From NCBI RefSeq assembly GCF_000146325.1, contig NZ_GL397067.1, forward strand, positions 251,747 to 315,746: a stretch of DNA of 64,000 nucleotides, given 5' to 3'. Both the position numbers and the translations under genes were made by a program. The stretch is from Pediococcus acidilactici DSM 20284 (lineage in GTDB: Bacteria; Bacillota; Bacilli; Lactobacillales; Lactobacillaceae). The notes beneath the pieces were generated by a model, which ran no database searches, was not told where the DNA came from, and saw nothing but the letters and a program-made list of their open reading frames with translations. This document shows, piece after piece, positions 33,422 to 42,900 of this stretch; position 1 is the first letter of the stretch; every line of letters starts with the position of its first letter.

Positions 33422-34467
33422 GCTTAAATCCATGGCAACTAGATCGATATTCGCAACCAGTTGTTGATCACTATATTGATGTTGAACAGCAGATCATTGA
33501 ATACATTATTGATTCAATGACTGCCAAAGCCAATCAAGATGATATTGATGGGGATGATTATGCCGTTCAGAATTATGCGACAGGATTAGTTAAATATGCT
33601 AAAGAGATGAAAAGCCAAGTTCATGCTGATATTAAACAAGCGGGACAAGATAATATTGACCCATTGGATAGTTGGCTAAAAGAACATAACGGTCAGGTGG
33701 TTAAAAAATCAGGTGACCTAGTAAAACAGCATTTAGCAAACACAGATTCGTATCTTAAACTAGCCAGCAGAAACATGTCTAAGAACGCCGTGGATGGAAT
33801 TCGCAACATTATCACTTCAGCTACTAATGAATATCGGCTTGGTAAAGTAACAAAAAAGCAAGCGATTGGTAAAGCACTCCACCAATGGTCTGATAATGGA
33901 ATACCAGCCTTAATCGACCGGGCGGGAAAACAATGGAGCCCAGAAACTTACGTACGAACAGTGGTTCAGACTCAAGCCAACCGGCTAGCTAATGAAGAAA
34001 CGTTGCAACGCATTAAAGATAATGGACAGTACGTTGATATTAGTGCCCATGCTGGTGCGCGTCCGCTGTGTGCGCCGTATCAAGGCAAGCGATATTCGAT
34101 GCTTGATAATGACCCTAAATATCCGTCTTTCTACTCTACAAGTTACGGCAAGGCTGCTGGTATCTTGGGTATCAATTGCCACCATCATCTAATGCCAGTC
34201 GCTAATGATGGAGCGGTCTATAACCCGCCTAATATTGACGATGATTTGAATGCCAAAGTTTATAAACAAACTCAACAACAACGCAAGTATGAACGCGAGA
34301 TTCGTCAGCTTAAGAATCATGTTAGAATTTCAGACAACTTGCACGATAGTATTGGCAAGGCGCACTATCAGATGAGACTGAGAGATAAGCAAACACAGCT
34401 CCATGAATTACAGAAAGCCAGTGGGTTACGGCGCCGTCCAGAATTAGAGAAAAACATTTTGAGATGA
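33418..34467 (+). CDS. phage minor capsid protein 2
   Basis: The 349-residue protein matches the minor capsid family with a conserved C-terminal motif: SAHAGARPLCAPYQGKRYSM, YPSFYSTSYGKAAGILGINCHHHLMPV. His and Cys residues there suggest a metal site. It is probably a MuF-like head protein next to the portal. The C-terminal 60 residues form a charged helix. Confidence 0.85.
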   Translation: MSLNPWQLDRYSQPVVDHYIDVEQQIIEYIIDSMTAKANQDDIDGDDYAVQNYATGLVKYAKEMKSQVHADIKQAGQDNIDPLDSWLKEHNGQVVKKSGDLVKQHLANTDSYLKLASRNMSKNAVDGIRNIITSATNEYRLGKVTKKQAIGKALHQWSDNGIPALIDRAGKQWSPETYVRTVVQTQANRLANEETLQRIKDNGQYVDISAHAGARPLCAPYQGKRYSMLDNDPKYPSFYSTSYGKAAGILGINCHHHLMPVANDGAVYNPPNIDDDLNAKVYKQTQQQRKYEREIRQLKNHVRISDNLHDSIGKAHYQMRLRDKQTQLHELQKASGLRRRPELEKNILR

Positions 34468-34590
34468 TTAGCTGGTAACAAGTTAGTCGTCTTTTATTTT
34501 GCCCTAAGCATGGCATTAAAAGGCTTATTTTTTATGCAATCAATTCGCGCGGTCGTTGCCGTGTAATAAATAACGTTAGGAGAGATTGTT

Positions 34591-35169
34591 ATGGAAAGAA
34601 GTAAGTTGACAGATATTGGCTTAAACGAAGAACAGATTAATCAAGTTATGAAGCTCTACAATGCGGATATTGACCCAATCAAAGTAGAACTGAATGATGT
34701 TAAAACGGAAAATGCTTCGTTGCAATCAAAAGTTGAGGATCGTGATAGTCAAATTGACAGCCTTTCAAAAGAAGCTGGCAACAGTCAGAAACTTAATCAA
34801 AAGATTGCCGATTTGCAAAATGAGATTAAACAGCATGATGAAGATGCTAAAAATCAATTACACGAAGCACAACGTGATAATGCAATTGAGTTGGCTTTGA
34901 GGGATGCTAACGTTCGAGATTCTAAAGCAGTTCTTCCATTTTTGGATAAAGACACCATTAAGCTCGAAGATGGAAAACTCAAAGGGATTAACGAGCAAAT
35001 TGAAACAATTAAGGCCGACCATGATTATCTGTTTAATTTGGATGAGCCAGCCCAACCATCTGGACCATCGTCACATCCAACAGTTGGTGGCGACCGCACG
35101 GGTGGCAGTAATGATGTAGCAACTCCAAGTCAAGAAGCTGCTGATTTGAATAAATTTAGAATTATTTAG
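34591..35169 (+). CDS. capsid scaffolding protein (GP20 family)
   Basis: The 192-residue protein has a long acidic coiled coil (about 30-100) and a C-terminal region typical of phage minor structural GP20 scaffolds (IELALRDANVRDSKAVLPFLD). It sits just before the major capsid gene, as expected. AGGAGAG precedes ATG. Confidence 0.88.
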   Translation: MERSKLTDIGLNEEQINQVMKLYNADIDPIKVELNDVKTENASLQSKVEDRDSQIDSLSKEAGNSQKLNQKIADLQNEIKQHDEDAKNQLHEAQRDNAIELALRDANVRDSKAVLPFLDKDTIKLEDGKLKGINEQIETIKADHDYLFNLDEPAQPSGPSSHPTVGGDRTGGSNDVATPSQEAADLNKFRII

Positions 35170-35182
35170 AGGAGGAATTAAC

Positions 35183-36136
35183 ATGTTCGATCCAGATACA
35201 ACTACGTTACAAGATGCGAGAACCGGAAGCATTCCAACTAATTTAGCAACAGATATTATTACCGAGGTTAAGAGTGGCTCGGCGATTATGAAGGTTGCTA
35301 AGGCTCAACCAATGACTAAACCAGTGCAAGAATTTAGCTTCATGAGTGGGATTGGTGCTTACTGGGTAGATGAAGGTCAAAAGATTAGCACGAGTAAACC
35401 TACCTGGATGAAAGGTAGTATGACAGCCCACAAGATGGGTGTCATTATTCCCACATCAAAAGAAAATTTAAAATACTCGGTTACTAACTTCTTCGATTTG
35501 ATGAAAGCAGAAATTGCTGAAGCATTTTATAAGAAATTCGATAATGCTGTTTTGACAGGCAATGACAATCCATTTCCCCAAAGTGTTTTAGGTTCGGCCG
35601 CTTTAGTTAAGCAAACAGTAGAAGAAAGTGGTAATAAGTATGATGATATTTCTAAAGCAATGGCATTGCTTGAAGCGCAAGACTTAGATGCCAATGCAAT
35701 TGTTGCGCCACGGGCACAGAAAGTTAAATATCGCTCTACAAAGGACAACAATGGTTCACCAATCTTTAACGATGCTCATAGTGGGACCACTGCTGATGTG
35801 TTAGGACTCCCAATTTCATGGACTCCGTCCGGTTCTTTGGATCGCACAAAAGTTTCCGAAATTCTAGCTGATTGGAATTCAGTTTACTACGGTATCCTTG
35901 GCGGGATTGAATACGAAGTACTCACAGAAGCAACACTTAGCGGTGTGCTAGGCGAAGATGGATTACCAATTAATCTAGCAGAGCGTGATATGGCTGCTAT
36001 CAAAGCTACATTCTCGCCTGCTTTCATGGTTATTAAAGATGAAGCAGTTGCGGCTGTGTTGCCAAAGGGAACAACGGCAACGCCTAATGACACTCCAGCA
36101 CGCACGAAAGTTGGAGGAGATTCCCCAAAAGCGTAA
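35183..36136 (+). CDS. major capsid protein (HK97 fold), short form
   Basis: A 317-residue HK97-type capsid protein: SGSAIMKVAKAQPMTKPVQEFSF, ISTSKPTW, KMGVIIPTSKENL and LPISWTPSGSLDRTK are the family pattern, with an N-terminal arm and no proteolytic extension. The last codons, TCC CCA AAA GCG TAA, contain a -1 slippery heptamer, so an extended form is likely. GGAGG precedes ATG 35183. Confidence 0.93.
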   Translation: MFDPDTTTLQDARTGSIPTNLATDIITEVKSGSAIMKVAKAQPMTKPVQEFSFMSGIGAYWVDEGQKISTSKPTWMKGSMTAHKMGVIIPTSKENLKYSVTNFFDLMKAEIAEAFYKKFDNAVLTGNDNPFPQSVLGSAALVKQTVEESGNKYDDISKAMALLEAQDLDANAIVAPRAQKVKYRSTKDNNGSPIFNDAHSGTTADVLGLPISWTPSGSLDRTKVSEILADWNSVYYGILGGIEYEVLTEATLSGVLGEDGLPINLAERDMAAIKATFSPAFMVIKDEAVAAVLPKGTTATPNDTPARTKVGGDSPKA

Positions 36137-36186
36137 ATCCCGTAGTTGGTGAAGGTGAAGCTGATTCAGCTGTATTAGCTGAATAG
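36124..36186 (+). other. -1 frameshift site and C-terminal extension of the capsid gene
   Basis: CCCAAAA at 36124-36130, read C CCA AAA in the capsid frame, lies two codons before the stop. After a -1 slip the frame continues for 18 more codons (SVNPVVGEGEADSAVLAE) to TAG 36184-36186, which ends just before the next ribosome binding site. A hairpin TTCAGCT/AGCTGAA sits at 36165-36183. Confidence 0.6.
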
Positions 36187-36197
36187 GAGGTGGTTAT

Positions 36198-36599
36198 TTG
36201 GATTTAATGGTTGATAAGACGTACTACAAAGATGTTTATTGTGGTGCTGAAGTTAAAAATGATGAGCTATTTAAGCGATTTGCAGTAAAAGCTCAACGAC
36301 AAATTAATAAGTACTGCGATTCCTTCTTTGATACGCACACACTAGATGATATGCCATTAGATAGTGACCGTACCAATGTTAAGAATTCTATTTGTGCCCA
36401 AATCGAATATTTTAATGATTTAGGTAGCGCAAGCGAATTAGCAGGTGAAGGCCAAGTAACCAGTATTCATATCGGCAATACAACTAAGAACTATAGCCAC
36501 GTTAGCTTGAGTAAAGCTACAGCAATGGTTTCAGAACAAGCAATCGAATATTTAGCACCTACGGGATTATTGTACAGAGGAGTGGGCCAATATGATTGA
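36198..36599 (+). CDS. head-tail connector protein
   Basis: The 133-residue protein occupies the connector position after the capsid and has the helical adaptor pattern (KTYYKDVYCGAEVKNDELFKRFAVKAQRQINKYC). TTG 36198 is seven bases after GGAGG. It is probably the gp15/gp6-like adaptor. Confidence 0.78.
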   Translation: MDLMVDKTYYKDVYCGAEVKNDELFKRFAVKAQRQINKYCDSFFDTHTLDDMPLDSDRTNVKNSICAQIEYFNDLGSASELAGEGQVTSIHIGNTTKNYSHVSLSKATAMVSEQAIEYLAPTGLLYRGVGQYD

Positions 36600-36969
36600 T
36601 GAAGGCATGCCACTAGAATGGCTAATTCATGATGTCAAAATTACGCCCGCTAATGCAATTAATGATGCAAATAATTGGCAAGATGTGGACGCTGATACTG
36701 ATAGCTACACAATTAGCCAGTGCCGAGTTGATAGCAATAAAGGATTGGCGTCAATTACTGAAGGAACGGCTGGAACAGTAACAGCTATCCAAGGGACGTA
36801 TACATTGTATATAGATGCTGAGCATTCATTTCCGCTAGACAAAATACCTAATAATGGTGATTTAGTTGAATGGAGTGACGGTTATTCGGATTTTAGTGCA
36901 AACGTCCAAGCTGTTAGCTCGTTATATAGTGACAACGGCATTAATCATTGGGAGGTGACTCTACAATGA
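36592..36969 (+). CDS. head closure / minor capsid protein 1
   Basis: A 125-residue beta-rich protein in the order expected for the stopper (Minor_capsid_1 family) with YTLYIDAEHSFPLDKIPNNGDLVEW. Overlaps its neighbours on both sides, so translation is coupled. Confidence 0.72.
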   Translation: MIDEGMPLEWLIHDVKITPANAINDANNWQDVDADTDSYTISQCRVDSNKGLASITEGTAGTVTAIQGTYTLYIDAEHSFPLDKIPNNGDLVEWSDGYSDFSANVQAVSSLYSDNGINHWEVTLQ

Positions 36970-37346
36970 AAGCTAAAAGTGAAGTTAATATTCAGCCGAT
37001 TTTTAACATGCTAAAGCAGACTGAAAAAGCAAAGCAAGCGGCTGCTGAAGAATTAGTATCAATATCAGACCCGTATGTCCCATATTTAAGTGGTGATACA
37101 GCGGCTAGCCCGACAATCCATTCAAGTGTGGGGACAACCTACATTGAATATCCACTGGAATATGCTAATTACATTTATCAGGGGCAGGCGATGAAAGGCA
37201 ACAAGCCTAAGCACGCCACTGGTAAGCCATTGGTGTACGGTACAGCTCGCCACCCACTAGCAGGTCCACAATGGGACCAAAGAGCGCTTAACGATCATCC
37301 GGGCGTTTTAGAGAATGTGGTTGTGGAGGCGATGCTCCATGGATAA
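36966..37346 (+). CDS. minor capsid protein 2-like (tail-joining)
   Basis: The 126-residue protein (PYVPYLSGDTAASPTIHSSVGTTYIEYPLEYANYIYQG) matches the HK97 gp10-like or Minor_capsid_2 family of tail-completion proteins. ATG 36966 overlaps the previous TGA, with GAGG upstream; the longer frame from 36948 is rejected. Confidence 0.75.
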   Translation: MKAKSEVNIQPIFNMLKQTEKAKQAAAEELVSISDPYVPYLSGDTAASPTIHSSVGTTYIEYPLEYANYIYQGQAMKGNKPKHATGKPLVYGTARHPLAGPQWDQRALNDHPGVLENVVVEAMLHG

Positions 37347-37755
37347 AGAAGTTAAAAAGGATGTTGAGCGCTCAATCTTAACGTACATTACGAATAACAT
37401 TGATTTACCCGAAGATATTGCTTTAGGCGACAGCATCAAGCCGGGTAATTCAATCTCTTATCTAATGGGGGCAGGAAGTCCTGGTCAAAGATATTATGAC
37501 GGCAGACGCAAAAAGCATTATTTATTTACGATTTCAGTTAAAGATACTAATAGTCTTAAAGCGATTAATTTATTGAACGAAATTATGGATTTAATGGAAA
37601 TAAGAGGACCTAACAATCTGAAAAGTTTGTCGGGTTCTTTTTCTTTTGTCAGTTCGTCCATGAAAAATAACCCAACTTATCAGGGAATTGTAAATGATAA
37701 AGGAATAGAACGTGCGGTTATTTCAGGAAGTTTTGAAGTGACTGTGATTATTTAA
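37339..37755 (+). CDS. minor capsid / tail terminator protein
   Basis: A 138-residue protein in the tail-terminator position (YYDGRRKKHYLFTISVKDTNSLKAINLLNEIMDL), consistent with the phage minor capsid family found before tail tube genes. ATG 37339 overlaps the preceding stop. Confidence 0.72.
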   Translation: MDKEVKKDVERSILTYITNNIDLPEDIALGDSIKPGNSISYLMGAGSPGQRYYDGRRKKHYLFTISVKDTNSLKAINLLNEIMDLMEIRGPNNLKSLSGSFSFVSSSMKNNPTYQGIVNDKGIERAVISGSFEVTVII

Positions 37756-37770
37756 TAAAGGAGAGTAATT

Positions 37771-38358
37771 ATGGCAAGCATATACAAAGATGTTAAAGGT
37801 GACATTTTAAATAACTATTTAAACGAGCATTGGATTGCTAAACCAACAGCCAATGGTGATTTAGAATGGTTTTTCTTAGGAAATGGGATTACCCAAGTTG
37901 ATTTTAAACCTACCGATAAAAAGAAAACAGCGGCTTACTACGATGGTGGCGGTTCAGAAGGGACTACAGTAACTGGGGTTACATTCTCACTAGATGTGAC
38001 TGGTGACCGTGCTATTGGAAATACTGCCCAAGACATTATTGCTGATATGGATAGTGAGACTGGCAAGTCACGTGTCGTTCAATTCCGGCGAATTGAATAC
38101 ATCCTAAACGATGATAACAAGCTTCAAGCTACTCGTGCTTACGATGGTGAAGCAACCGTTTCAGATATCCAAGCCGGTGGTGGGGCTGCCGATGATAATG
38201 GTAGCTTTAAGTGCACGATTACGTACAATGCTAAGCCACATGTGCTTAAAGCAAAGGACGATGCAGCGGAACTAGATGCGTTGCAAAATGATAATCCTTG
38301 TCAAAACAAGGACATTCTCCACGTTGATTTGGTTCCCAATGGATCGGACCCAAACTAA
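37771..38358 (+). CDS. major tail tube protein, short form
   Basis: The 195-residue tube protein has the phage major tail pattern (FLGNGITQVDFKPTDKKKTAAYYDGGG, TVTGVTFSLDVTGDRA). It polymerises around the tape measure. Its last codons, GAC CCA AAC TAA, form a -1 slippery heptamer with a hairpin seven bases on, so an extended form is likely. Confidence 0.9.
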   Translation: MASIYKDVKGDILNNYLNEHWIAKPTANGDLEWFFLGNGITQVDFKPTDKKKTAAYYDGGGSEGTTVTGVTFSLDVTGDRAIGNTAQDIIADMDSETGKSRVVQFRRIEYILNDDNKLQATRAYDGEATVSDIQAGGGAADDNGSFKCTITYNAKPHVLKAKDDAAELDALQNDNPCQNKDILHVDLVPNGSDPN

Positions 38359-38411
38359 CCGACCCTACAGCAGGAACAGCTGTTGTAGGGAGCGCAAAAC
38401 TTGCTAATTAA
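38349..38411 (+). other. -1 frameshift site, stimulator hairpin and extension of the tail tube gene
   Basis: CCCAAAC (38349-38355), read C CCA AAC, directly precedes TAA 38356-38358. Seven bases after it, CCCTACA (38363-38369) pairs with TGTAGGG (38384-38390). After the slip the frame continues as LTDPTAGTAVVGSAKLAN to TAA 38409-38411. All parts of a classic -1 signal are present. Confidence 0.7.
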
Positions 38412-38431
38412 TCAAGAAAGGAATGATAAAA

Positions 38432-38689
38432 ATGGCATACACACCAAATAACTGGGCAGCAGGTGACACAATCACCTCAACCAAATTAAACAACATGGAA
38501 CAAGGCATCGCTACAGCATCAACTACCCCAGGGCCCGCTGGTAAAGATGGAACCAATGGGAAAAATGGTAAAGACGGAGTGTCGCTAACCGCACTAGCGT
38601 TAACAGTTGATGGTGACGGCAAAGTTACCGGCGGTAAAGCAACTTTATCAGATAAATCAACAATCGATGTGACAGTAACTACAGACTAA
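38432..38689 (+). CDS. collagen-like fiber protein
   Basis: An 85-residue protein with a helix (TKLNNMEQGIATA), five G-X-Y repeats (GPAGKDGTNGKNGKDG), and a C-terminal beta piece (ALTVDGDGKVTGGKATLSD), similar to phage head-fiber proteins. The position between tail tube and tail chaperones suggests decoration of the head or tube. ATG 38432 is preferred to ATG 38423 by spacing. Confidence 0.7.
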   Translation: MAYTPNNWAAGDTITSTKLNNMEQGIATASTTPGPAGKDGTNGKNGKDGVSLTALALTVDGDGKVTGGKATLSDKSTIDVTVTTD

Positions 38690-38758
38690 TTTAATAATTT
38701 AATCGCCGATGAAATTCACAATACCTAATGGGGCGGTTATTAAGAAGGAGCGTACGTA

Positions 38759-39313
38759 ATGACAAAACATGTAATTGATGTGGAATTACCAGCAACCAAA
38801 ATTGAGTTTAAGATTGGCGCTAAAACATATACCTTATCACTGGCCGACAAATCAAGAGCTCGTATTAATAAAAAATATGATGCCATTACTAAGTTTGAGG
38901 ACGAAAAAGGCGATTCAACAGAAATGGTAATCAAACGTTACCAAGATGAGATTGACAAGATTGAAAAAGAACGCGATGAGCGTGAGCTTACTGATAACCC
39001 TATGAGCAACCAGGAAGAATTTAAGAAACGCCAAGCCACGATTGCTAAGTTTCAAAGTGAAGTCGACAAGAATAACAAAGAGCTTGATATTCACACTAAG
39101 AAATCAGCTATTGACTTCTTAGACTACTTATTTGGCGAAGGCACTGGGAACGACCTCTACAATTTAGTTGACCGGAACACAATCGCTTTATCCAAAATTA
39201 TTTTTCAAATCATGACGGAATTTAATCGCGAAAATGATATTTATCAATACCGTGAAACGTATATTAAGAAGCTGGCAGAAATCGATAAAACGGACAATGA
39301 AGATGATGATTAA
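38759..39313 (+). CDS. tail assembly chaperone
   Basis: The 184-residue protein has a short beta N-terminus, a long charged helix (about 55-110) and the region YLFGEGTGNDLYNL. It sits between the tail tube and tape measure like lambda gpG. The next gene, in another frame, encodes a Gp15-like partner. No slippery site joins the two. Confidence 0.75.
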   Translation: MTKHVIDVELPATKIEFKIGAKTYTLSLADKSRARINKKYDAITKFEDEKGDSTEMVIKRYQDEIDKIEKERDERELTDNPMSNQEEFKKRQATIAKFQSEVDKNNKELDIHTKKSAIDFLDYLFGEGTGNDLYNLVDRNTIALSKIIFQIMTEFNRENDIYQYRETYIKKLAEIDKTDNEDDD

Positions 39314-39315
39314 TC

Positions 39316-39936
39316 ATGAAATTATTAGAAGCTGTTCAAGACCTTGTCGAAGTCGAGGGGGTCAAATATGACTGTAACGTAAGTGTTCCAGCTGTATTTT
39401 TATATTTTGAGTTAATGCAAGATGATGGATTAACCGAAGCAGAGAAAATAGATGTGGCTTATCGAATGCTAGTTAAGCCGGACAGTCAAATTGAGCAACC
39501 TGCTGTTAAAAAAGCCAAGGTTGTTAAAGCTATTTATGATCAAAAAATTTCGAATGGCGAACAGTCTGCTGAAGATTTTACTAAGCCTAAGAACTATGAC
39601 TTTGATCAAGATAATGATTTGATTTACTCCAGCATACTCCAGCAGTATAACATCAATATCCGTGATAAAAAGGTTATTGCAAACCTGCGTTGGCATGATT
39701 TTCTTAGCTTATTTTCTAATTTAGACAGCAAGACCCCGTTTGGTCAGGCTGTCTTTTTTCGCGGCGTTAAGATTACGGACGATATGTCAGACGAACAGAA
39801 AGATTATTACCGCGAGATGAAACGTAAATATGCTCTAAAAAAAGATGGCGAGAACCAAGCATTTGCAGAGATGGATTTACCACATAAGGTTGCTTATTTG
39901 GCAAAAATGCGAGCTAAAAAGCAGAAGGAGGGATAG
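39316..39936 (+). CDS. Gp15-like tail assembly protein
   Basis: A 206-residue protein matching the bacteriophage Gp15 family (FLYFELMQDDGLTEAEKIDVAYRMLV; NLRWHDFLSLFSNL; YREMKRKYAL). It acts as the second tail chaperone. Starts two bases after the preceding stop. Confidence 0.8.
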   Translation: MKLLEAVQDLVEVEGVKYDCNVSVPAVFLYFELMQDDGLTEAEKIDVAYRMLVKPDSQIEQPAVKKAKVVKAIYDQKISNGEQSAEDFTKPKNYDFDQDNDLIYSSILQQYNINIRDKKVIANLRWHDFLSLFSNLDSKTPFGQAVFFRGVKITDDMSDEQKDYYREMKRKYALKKDGENQAFAEMDLPHKVAYLAKMRAKKQKEG

Positions 39937-39939
39937 CGT

Positions 39940-42900
39940 ATGGCAGGAGCCACAAACACAGTTCGGATTGATATTGAGCTGTTAACAAAGGAAGCTCGAC
40001 AGCAAGTTAAGTTGCTCAACGAACAATTGAATAAGATTGGCAGAGGGATGGATACTAAAGCTCCGGATGTGATCGAAAAAACTGGTAAGAGCCTACGTTC
40101 AACCGCTACTGCTTATTCTAATTATGCTAAAGCTCAAGAGACTGCGGGAATGAAGACTTCAGCCAACGTTACCCGGCTCAAAGGCTTGAAAACGCAAATG
40201 AGCCAGAATCAAACAGCCATTGAGGCCCAGAAGAAGAACATCGACTTATTGACTAAAGCTTACGATGAAAATGATAAGCACGTTGTTGAAGCTAAGGGTA
40301 AATTAGCTGAATTACGGTCACAACAGACTTTAATGGGTGCAAAAGTCGACGAGCTAGGTAAGAAGTACGGTAATTTAACACCGAGAATGGCCGCCGCAAT
40401 TGATAAGCAATTAATCCTTAGCCAACGCATGAAACGAATTGGCGATTCAATGACCAATATTGGTCGAACAGCTAATTTGACGTTGACCGCTCCCATTGTT
40501 GGCGCATTTGGGTTAGCTACGCACGCTGCTAGTCAATATCAGTATGAATTGCAAGACATCCGTAAGGAAGTCCAGGCGCAGGGTTATTCTGGCAAAGAAG
40601 TTAACTCAATTATGAAGGATTTATCCACCGAAACCTTGAACTGGTCGCGGAAGTTTGGTTCTGCGACAACCGAGATCAATAAGGGAATGTTTGAGCTAGT
40701 TTCTAACGGTTATAACGTTAAGCAAGCTATGGGTATGATGCCAATGCTTCTTAAAACTATGACTGCTAATGGTGATAAGGCGGGACAATCCATCGAGTTA
40801 ACTTCCTCGATGTTGGAACAATTCGGCCAAAATATTGGGTCAAACAGCAAAGTTATTGCTAATGGTAATGCTTTAATGAATCAAATGACAGAAGCCACTC
40901 ATAAGGCGGCGATGTCACTAGACGATTTAAAGACAATTAGTGGTAACGCAGGTGCGGCAATGCATGCGATGGGTGTTTCAACTAGTGACTTTTTGGCATT
41001 GTCCGGGCGACTTAAATCTGCCGGGATTGATGCTAGTTCAGTTGGTACTGGGCTATCATCAATGATGACACGCCTTGGAACTGGTACTGGACAAGCAGCT
41101 AAGGACCTGAAGAAGTACAATATTCAAGTCTTCGATAGCGCTGGTAAGATGAAAAGCGTCTTTGATATCCTTGGTCAGATGCAAAAGGCCTATAAAGGTA
41201 TGAACGACGAAGAGCGTCAGAAGTTCATGTATGACGTTGTCGGTCAAGAAAACATGAAGGTTGGTATGACTTTAATGGACGCTAACCTAGGTCGCTATAA
41301 GTCTTTATCAAGTGAAATTAAGAATTCTACTGGGACAGTTGATAAATACAACAAAACCATGCGTCAAACTAATGAGTTCACGCAACAGCAATTTATGGCC
41401 ACTCTCAAAGCTTTAGAGATTTCGTTTGGTCAAAAACTCTTACCGGCAATTACGCCAGTGATTAAGATGTTTACTAATTGGATTGAAGCTTTTAGCAAGC
41501 TCAATGGGGATCAACAGCAGTTCATTGTTAGGACTGGTTTAGTAGTAGCAGCGCTAGGACCTATATTATCGATTGGTGGAAAGATATTTTCGTTAATAGG
41601 TAATATCCATAGTGGAATTGGTGCAATTGAGCGTTTCTTTGGTAATTCTACAGTTCTTTCTAAAATTCAACTAGAAAATGATGCGTACAGCGAGCAACTA
41701 GCTTTACTCAAGGAGATTAACTCGCAACAGGGACTGAGAGTTGAATCAACTAAAGGCACAACAATCGGTAGTGCAGGTACAGTTGCAGAAACTGGAAGCC
41801 GTGTAGCTAATAATGCCAATAAATCTCGCTGGGCTTCTGCTGGAATAGGTTCTAAGCTATTAGCCGGTGGAGCGGCAATTGACGCAGCTTCATCATTCTG
41901 GGGTGCAGTTAAAGCTCAATCCGGCGAGCAGAGGAATCAAGCCATCTGGGAAGGTGGCGGCAAAACCTTAGGTTTAGCAGTTGGAGGTGTACTAGGTGGC
42001 CCAGCGGGAGCAGCTGCTGGAGAATTTATTGGAGGCGCTATTAGTAAATACATCAAGGTTAAAGATGTAAGCAAATCGTTTGAAAATTCATCTAAGCCTA
42101 AGAATCCAACAACTAATCAAGTAGTCCCTCTTGGTTTAGGGTATGTGCCAACTGGTACAGAAAATCAAGCTGAAAAGGGAGCTAAAAAGTTCAAGAGCGA
42201 ATGGAAAGACGCTTTTCAATCCATTGCAGGTTATTCTGCCAATTCATTAAGCACGTTTGAAAAATTCCAAAGTTCAGTTAATAAAAAGATTGATTCTGAA
42301 ACAAACAAACAGAAAAAGGATTCCGCTGATTCGCTTAAGTGGTTACTTAAAAGTGGAAAAATTAGTCAGAAGGAATATAACGCTGATATAGCGAAAATAA
42401 ATGGTAATAAGAATTCATTGGCTAGTCGAGCTAAAAAAGATTCAGCAGCAGTTGTCCAGGCAAGACGAGATTTAAACAAGAAACTTAAAGCAATCAATAA
42501 TGAATACAAGAAACTTGAACAAGGCAAGTCACGCAGTGAAGTAAAAAAGCTTGAGAAGGAGAAACAGCAAGATATTTTACAAGCACATCAAGATGGTGAC
42601 AACAAAATCAAGTCCGCCGAAAGAAAACTAGCAAAAGACTTGGCTTCAATAGAAACATCTTCCTCAAAAAAGCAAAAGTCAATTCTTAATCAATTAAAAA
42701 ATTCAGCTGAAAAAATTAGTAACAAAAAGGCTGCCGCTTTGATTAAGAGTTCATATAAGGCTCAGCAAAAAGAAATCAGCAATGCTGAAAAAACGAGGAT
42801 TGCAACTATAACTTCTGCTGAAAAAGAGCATAAGCGAGTTCTAAAAATCGCAAACGAAAAATATAATGGTGAATATGTTCTTAGTAAAAAAGCTAGAAAA

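Noticed and set aside
38759-39936. Frameshift fusion between the two tail chaperone genes
   Set aside because: No slippery heptamer is seen near the 39313 stop, and the second gene has its own start right after it.
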